Shown here: positions 57,945 to 64,000 of the stretch, in pieces
Position numbering within the stretch: the first letter of the stretch is position 1
Layout: the number at the start of each line of letters is the position of its first letter
Source of the DNA: Rhynochetos jubatus
Lineage: Eukaryota; Chordata; Aves; Eurypygiformes; Rhynochetidae
NCBI GenBank assembly: GCA_027574665.1
Contig: CM050652.1
Coordinates: forward strand, 35,421,631-35,485,630
Reading direction: 5' to 3'
Length of the DNA: 64,000 nt
The notes under the pieces: model-generated
Database searches by the model: none
Seen by the model: only the letters and a program-made list of their open reading frames with translations
What the model was told of the DNA's origin: nothing
Program-made: the position numbers and the translations under genes

Positions 57945-60005
57945 GGCTCTCACCCTCCTTACAGGGGGGCCACTCTCTCCGGGCAGCCAAGGAGCAGGAC
58001 GGCAAAAGGCCAACAACCAGGAAAGCAAAGACCGAGCCCTGCTTACAGGGAGGTCGCCCAGCGCAAAACCAGCAGGGGCACCCAAAGGTGCCCGCCATGC
58101 TCTTACGTGACCGCGCCCTGCTGACAGGGAGGTCTCTTTGCCCAGGGCGCCTTTCTCCTGACCACTCCTCTCCAGCCTGGCGCCGCTCGCTCTTGCCTCG
58201 CCGTTCCTCACGCCGACGCCTCTTTCTTCTTCTCCGGCAGCTGCTGCCAAAGACGGAGGGCACACTTAGGCCTCAGAAGCGCCAACTCCGCCGCCTGAAG
58301 GAAGCGCGGCCCCCCACAGCCCCAGAGGGAGCTCCCCGAGGTACCCCCCCCCGGCTGCCACCCACCCAAGCACCCGCAGACGCCCCACCTCCACAAAGCT
58401 CTCCTGCTGCGCCTCCACTCACCAAAGCGTCGCGCAGCAGGGTTCCAGCCGGCGCTGGAGCTGGGCTCGGAGGCGGGCACCCTGGGCAAATGGAGCTGGG
58501 CACGCAAAGCAGCGGCCAAAGAGCCTGCCACCCCTGCTTACAGGGGGCTCAAGCCGCTGCCTGGACTGCAAAGCGCCCGGGACTCCGGGGCGCTGGCCCT
58601 GCCTTACAGGGCGGCCCGGGTCCCAAAGGCCCATGGAGGCTCCTTCTCTCCAATGCAGGGGCACCCTGACCTGCACCCCGCTAACGGGGCGGTCACCCCA
58701 CACAGGCTGCCAGCTGAGCACAAAGGCTCACAGACCCGGACCCCGATTACGGGCAGGTCGACACCCAGGGAGCCAGGGAGCTCGGCCTTCCCCCGCAGCC
58801 ACAGGAACGAGACTCAGCAGCCAGGCACTGGAGCTTCACGGCCAAAGGCCGAGGGGCCGGGGCCCCAGCCCCGAGGACAGGGGGGGCACACGCCCGGCCC
58901 CGCACACCCTGGCCCCACGCCTCTGAAAGGCCGGGGACAGGGGAACCCGCCTGATTACAGGGGGTCACCCTCCAAGCGCCTCCCGCCGAGCGCAGGGGAC
59001 ACGCAGAGCCCTGCTTACAGGGCGCTCCCCCTCGCCTCGGCCCTCCCAACCAGCCCCACGGAGCCCCAGGCTCCCACCTGCGCCCGACTTACGGGCCGGC
59101 CCGCCTGGCTGCGGCACAACGCCACCTCGACATCCCTCGGGAGCCCAGGGAGCGACCTCCACCCCAACTGCGGGGGGGTCGCCCCAGCCAAAAGCGGCGC
59201 CAAAGGCGCGACTGCGGCCTGCGGCACAGCACTTCCTCAACCCGCACCCTCTAAAGGGCCAGGGAGGGCTCGCTCCTGTGGGCTGCCTACAGCAGCCTCC
59301 CCAGCCCTGCTTACAGGTGGGTCGGGCCGCTCCTGGGGACAGGGGGCTCCACGGCTCGTGACGCACGCCCCGACTACGGGGGGCTCTCACGCTGGCAGCT
59401 CGCCAGCAGGACAGGCAGCCACACGGGCGCGGGCCCTGACTACAGGCGGGTCCCGTCGCCCACGCTACCACTAAGTGGCTTCGCTCTGTCCTTACAAAGG
59501 AGGGGTAAGCCCAGACCCTTCCTCCGCTCGCGGTCTCAGAGGGGACTCCCCGGTGCTGCACAGCGCCCTACTTTCCCTCCTGTGAAGTTTCAGCTAAACT
59601 GCAGTGATTTTAACGGGGGCCTAAAGGACAAGGTCACTCACTCGCTCATTCACACCAACCCAAGGACAAGGAGAGGGACAGGGACGGGAAAATAGACCTT
59701 CATTGAAGGGAGAGGGAGCACTGCGCAACCAATGTTTGGGGAGCCATCCCTACCCACGAGCAGGAGAAGAGAGCCTCAGACCTCTCCCCCGGGGCTGCAT
59801 GGAGGCCACAGGGGCCTCGACACGCCAAGGGGCTTTACGGGGGGCCAAGAGGCAAACGCCATGACACGCCCCGACTACGGGGGGTCGGGCTGGCCAGGCC
59901 GCCAGCAGGCAAAAAGCCAACGCGGCAGGGAAACGCCCTTCCCCTGCTTACAGGGTGGGCTTGGGGGCCAGAGAGCTCCCTTTCCCCCTCGGGTGCGGAG
60001 GCGGC
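57945..60005. repeat. Satellite unit 22, type B (2061 bp)
   Basis: The B segment is at 59365-59865. It carries the unit-20 markers ACTGCGGCC near 59214, CAGGTGGGTC near 59316 and GGGGACTCCCC near 59546. Confidence 0.95.
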
Positions 60006-61568
60006 GGCTCTCACCCTCCTTACAGGGGGGCCACTCTCTCCAGGCAGCCAAGGAGCAGGACGGCAAAAGGCCAACAACCAGGAAAGCAAAGACCGAGCCC
60101 TGCTTACAGGGAGGTCGCCCAGCGCAAAACCAGCAGGGGCACCCAAAGGTGCCCGCCATGCTCTTACGTGACCGCGCCCTGCTGACAGGGAGGTCTCTTT
60201 GCCCAGGGCGCCTTTCTCCTGACCACTCCTCTCCAGCCTGGCGCCGCTCGCTCTTGCCTCGCCGTTCCTCACGCCGACGCCTCTTTCTTCTTCTCCGGCA
60301 GCTGCTGCCAAAGACGGAGGGCACACTTAGGCCTCAGAAGCGCCAACTCCGCCGCCTGAAGGAAGCGCGGCCCCCCACAGCCCCAGAGGGAGCTCTCCGA
60401 GGTACCCCCCCCCCGCCTGCCACCCACCCAAGCACCCGCAGACGCCCCACCTCCACAAAGCTCTCCTGCTGCGCCTCCACTCACCAAAGCGTCGCGCAGC
60501 AGGGTTCCAGCCGGCGCTGGAGCTGGGCTCGGAGGCGGGCACCCTGGGCAAATGGAGCTGGGCACGCAAAGCAGCGGCCAAAGAGCCTGCCACCCCTGCT
60601 TACAGGGGGCTCAAGCCGCTGCCTGGACTGCAAAGCGCCCGGGACTCCGGGGCGCTGGCCCTGCCTTACAGGGCGGCCCGGGTCCCAAAGGCCCATGGAG
60701 GCTCCTTCTCTCCAATGCAGGGGCACCCTGACCTGCACCCCGCTAACGGGGCGGTCACCCCACACAGGCTGCCAGCTGAGCACAAAGGCTCACAGACCCG
60801 GACCCCGATTACGGGCAGGTCGACACCCAGGGAGCCAGGGAGCTCGGCCTTCCCCCGCAGCCACAGGAACGAGACTCAGCAGCCAGGCACTGGAGCTTCA
60901 CGGCCAAAGGCCGAGGGGCCGGGGCCCCAGCCCCGAGGACAGGGGGGGCACACGCCCGGCCCCGCACACCCTGGCCCCACGCCTCTGAAAGGCCGGGGAC
61001 AGGGGAACCCGCCTGATTACAGGGGGTCACCCTCCAAGCGCCTCCCGCCGAGCGCAGGGGACACGCAGAGCCCTGCTTACAGGGCGCTCCCCCTCGCCTC
61101 GGCCCTCCCAACCAGCCCCACGGAGCCCCAGGCTCCCACCTGCGCCCGACTTACGGGCCGGCCCGCCTGGCTGCGGCACAACGCCACCTCGACATCCCTC
61201 GGGAGCCCAGGGAGCGACCTCCACCCCAACTGCGGGGGGGTCGCCCCAGCCAAAAGCGGCGCCAAAGGCGCGACTGCGCCCTGCGGCACAGCACTTCCTC
61301 AACCCGCACCCTCTAAAGGGCCAGGGAGGGCTCGCTCCTGTGGGCTGCCTACAGCAGCCTCCCCAGCCCTGCTTACAGGGGGGTCGGGCCGCTCCTGGGG
61401 ACAGGGGGCTCCACGGCTCGTGACGCACACCCCGACTACGGGGGGGGTCGGGCTGGCCAGGCCGCCAGCAGGCAAAAAGCCAACGCGGCAGGGAAACGCC
61501 CTTCCCCTGCTTACAGGGTGGGCTTGGGGGCCAGAGAGCTCCCTTTCCCCCTCGGGTGCGGAGGCGGC
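60006..61568. repeat. Satellite unit 23, type A (1563 bp)
   Basis: It has TCTCCAGG near 60042 and CTCTCCGAGG with the longer C run near 60395. Elsewhere the CTCTCCGAGG marker sits in B units (16, 18), so it has moved between unit types. The open frame starting at 59732 is the longest in the window (418 codons) because of this frame-changing variant. Confidence 0.95.
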
Positions 61569-63130
61569 GGCTCTCACCCTCCTTACAGGGGGGCCACTCT
61601 CTCCGGGCAGCCAAGGAGCAGGACGGCAAAAGGCCAACAACCAGGAAAGCAAAGACCGAGCCCTGCTTACAGGGAGGTCGCCCAGCGCAAAACCAGCAGG
61701 GGCACCCAAAGGTGCCCGCCATGCTCTTACGTGACCGCGCCCTGCTGACAGGGAGGTCTCTTTGCCCAGGGCGCCTTTCTCCTGACCACTCCTCTCCAGC
61801 CTGGCGCCGCTCGCTCTTGCCTCGCCGTTCCTCACGCCGACGCCTCTTTCTTCTTCTCCGGCAGCTGCTGCCAAAGACGGAGGGCACACTTAGGCCTCAG
61901 AAGCGCCAACTCCGCCGCCTGAAGGAAGCGCGGCCCCCCACAGCCCCAGAGGGAGCTCCCCGAGGTACCCCCCCCCGGCTGCCACCCACCCAAGCACCCG
62001 CAGACGCCCCACCTCCACAAAGCTCTCCTGCTGCGCCTCCACTCACCAAAGCGTCGCGCAGCAGGGTTCCAGCCGGCGCTGGAGCTGGGCTCGGAGGCGG
62101 GCACCCTGGGCAAATGGAGCTGGGCACGCAAAGCAGCGGCCAAAGAGCCTGCCACCCCTGCTTACAGGGGGCTCAAGCCGCTGCCTGGACTGCAAAGCGC
62201 CCGGGACTCCGGGGCGCTGGCCCTGCCTTACAGGGCGGCCCGGGTCCCAAAGGCCCATGGAGGCTCCTTCTCTCCAATGCAGGGGCACCCTGACCTGCAC
62301 CCCGCTAACGGGGCGGTCACCCCACACAGGCTGCCAGCTGAGCACAAAGGCTCACAGACCCGGACCCCGATTACGGGCAGGTCGACACCCAGGGAGCCAG
62401 GGAGCTCGGCCTTCCCCCGCAGCCACAGGAACGAGACTCAGCAGCCAGGCACTGGAGCTTCACGGCCAAAGGCCGAGGGGCCGGGGCCCCAGCCCCGAGG
62501 ACAGGGGGGGCACACGCCCGGCCCCGCACACCCTGGCCCCACGCCTCTGAAAGGCCGGGGACAGGGGAACCCGCCTGATTACAGGGGGTCACCCTCCAAG
62601 CGCCTCCCGCCGAGCGCAGGGGACACGCAGAGCCCTGCTTACAGGGCGCTCCCCCTCGCCTCGGCCCTCCCAACCAGCCCCACGGAGCCCCAGGCTCCCA
62701 CCTGCGCCCGACTTACGGGCCGGCCCGCCTGGCTGCGGCACAACGCCACCTCGACATCCCTCGGGAGCCCAGGGAGCGACCTCCACCCCAACTGCGGGGG
62801 GGTCGCCCCAGCCAAAAGCGGCGCCAAAGGCGCGACTGCGCCCTGCGGCACAGCACTTCCTCAACCCGCACCCTCTAAAGGGCCAGGGAGGGCTCGCTCC
62901 TGTGGGCTGCCTACAGCAGCCTCCCCAGCCCTGCTTACAGGGGGGTCGGGCCGCTCCTGGGGACAGGGGGCTCCACGGCTCGTGACGCACACCCCGACTA
63001 CGGGGGGGGTCGGGCTGGCCAGGCCGCCAGCAGGCAAAAAGCCAACGGGGCAGGGAAACGCCCTTCCCCTGCTTACAGGGTGGGCTTGGGGGCCAGAGAG
63101 CTCCCTTTCCCCCTCGGGTGCGGAGGCGGC
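61569..63130. repeat. Satellite unit 24, type A (1562 bp)
   Basis: The alternation stops here with a second A in a row. AACGGGGCAGG near 63048 is shared with the end of unit 7. Confidence 0.95.
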
Positions 63131-64000
63131 GGCTCTCACCCTCCTTACAGGGGGGCCACTCTCTCCGGGCAGCCAAGGAGCAGGACGGCAAAAGGCCAAC
63201 AACCAGGAAAGCAAAGACCGAGCCCTGCTTACAGGGAGGTCGCCCAGCGCAAAACCAGCAGGGGCACCCAAAGGTGCCCGCCATGCTCTTACGTGACCGC
63301 GCCCTGCTGACAGGGAGGTCTCTTTGCCCAGGGCGCCTTTCTCCTGACCACTCCTCTCCAGCCTGGCGCCGCTCGCTCTTGCCTCGCCGTTCCTCACGCC
63401 GACGCCTCTTTCTTCTTCTCCGGCAGCTGCTGCCAAAGACGGAGGGCACACTTAGGCCTCAGAAGCGCCAACTCCGCCGCCTGAAGGAAGCGCGGCCCCC
63501 CACAGCCCCAGAGGGAGCTCCCCGAGGTACCCCCCCCCGGCTGCCACCCACCCAAGCACCCGCAGACGCCCCACCTCCACAAAGCTCTCCTGCTGCGCCT
63601 CCACTCACCAAAGCGTCGCGCAGCAGGGTTCCAGCCGGCGCTGGAGCTGGGCTCGGAGGCGGGCACCCTGGGCAAATGGAGCTGGGCACGCAAAGCAGCG
63701 GCCAAAGAGCCTGCCACCCCTGCTTACAGGGGGCTCAAGCCGCTGCCTGGACTGCAAAGCGCCCGGGACTCCGGGGCGCTGGCCCTGCCTTACAGGGCGG
63801 CCCGGGTCCCAAAGGCCCATGGAGGCTCCTTCTCTCCAATGCAGGGGCACCCTGACCTGCACCCCGCTAACGGGGCGGTCACCCCACACAGGCTGCCAGC
63901 TGAGCACAAAGGCTCACAGACCCGGACCCCGATTACGGGCAGGTCGACACCCAGGGAGCCAGGGAGCTCGGCCTTCCCCCGCAGCCACAGGAACGAGACT
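63131..64000. repeat. Satellite unit 25, partial, cut by the window end
   Basis: The first 870 bases of a further unit are consensus-like. Its A or B type cannot be told because the B segment would lie beyond the window. Confidence 0.95.

Larger units (their letters stand above)
21158..64000. repeat. GC-rich macrosatellite array of 1.56-kb and 2.06-kb units
   Basis: A tandem array of 24 complete units plus one partial unit fills the rest of the window and continues past its end. All units are in the same orientation. Type A units are 1562 bp (one is 1547 and one is 1563). Type B units are 2061-2063 bp and equal A plus a 501-bp segment. The sequence is dense in CpG and in runs of C and G, in sharp contrast to the left flank. 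Units differ from each other at only a handful of sites each, so the array is recently homogenised. Each unit is built from degenerate 60-85-bp modules centred on short dyads. Long open frames (up to 418 codons) occur in many frames on both strands but stop in every unit. A 1562-bp period is not a multiple of three, so I treat them as composition artefacts. I do not recognise the family. Confidence 0.97.

Noticed and set aside
21158-64000. Many long ORFs (196-418 codons) on both strands of the array, repeated in each unit
   Set aside because: They occur in several overlapping frames on both strands, are Pro/Arg/Gly/Ala-rich as expected from GC-rich DNA with few stop triplets, and resemble no domain. 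The 1562-bp unit is not a multiple of three, and single indels in G or C runs change their ends (273 versus 347 codons) without any sign of constraint.

Overview
The window is vertebrate nuclear DNA, almost certainly from a bird. The evidence is three CR1 LINE copies with the typical avian CR1 3' tail and a solo LTR that resembles avian ERVL LTRs. No cellular protein-coding gene, rRNA, tRNA or bacterial-type feature can be supported. The species cannot be told from sequence alone.

Left third (1-21157): ordinary-composition, apparently intergenic or intronic sequence with repeats embedded. These are a 578-bp solo LTR on the minus strand with perfect 5-bp target-site duplications (1659-2246), and a 3.6-kb damaged CR1 on the minus strand (3571-7185). 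The CR1 shows ORF1 with SGNH-esterase blocks and ORF2 with endonuclease and reverse transcriptase, carrying internal deletions, frameshifts and lost catalytic residues. A 0.2-kb pyrimidine/purine tract sits at its 5' edge (7213-7419). Further right are a small CpG-rich block with a GGGCC pentamer run (12230-12470), a 5'-truncated CR1 tail (18119-18348), and a second CR1 fragment whose 5' end folds back into a 50-bp-arm palindrome (18756-19278). An unassigned A-rich then GC-richer segment lies at 20036-20760. The remaining stretches hold only short unconvincing ORFs.

Right two thirds (21158-64000, running off the window): one macrosatellite array, strongly GC- and CpG-rich, made of 24 complete units and one partial. 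There are two unit types, A (about 1562 bp) and B (about 2062 bp). B equals A plus a 501-bp segment bounded by 19-bp direct repeats. Unit order is A A B A B A B A A A A B A B A B A B A B A B A A (A). From 39825 to about 61568 the types alternate strictly, giving a 3624-bp dimer as a higher-order repeat. Units are nearly identical, and most differences are C-to-T or G-to-A at CpG.

The most interesting feature is inside the unit. Every 60-85 bp there is a short dyad of the form CCCTG-CTTA-CAGGG, and different sites within one unit carry compensating changes in both arms (CCCCG-CTAA-CGGGG, CCCG-ATTA-CGGG, CCCT-CTAA-AGGG, CCAC-TAA-GTGG and others). A second dyad class has a CCAAAGG core. The ends of the 501-bp B segment and the array edge fall on or within a few bases of such dyads. 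I know of no described satellite with this architecture, but I could not search databases. The nearest conceptual parallels are GC-rich macrosatellites such as mammalian DXZ4 and D4Z4 (analogy only).
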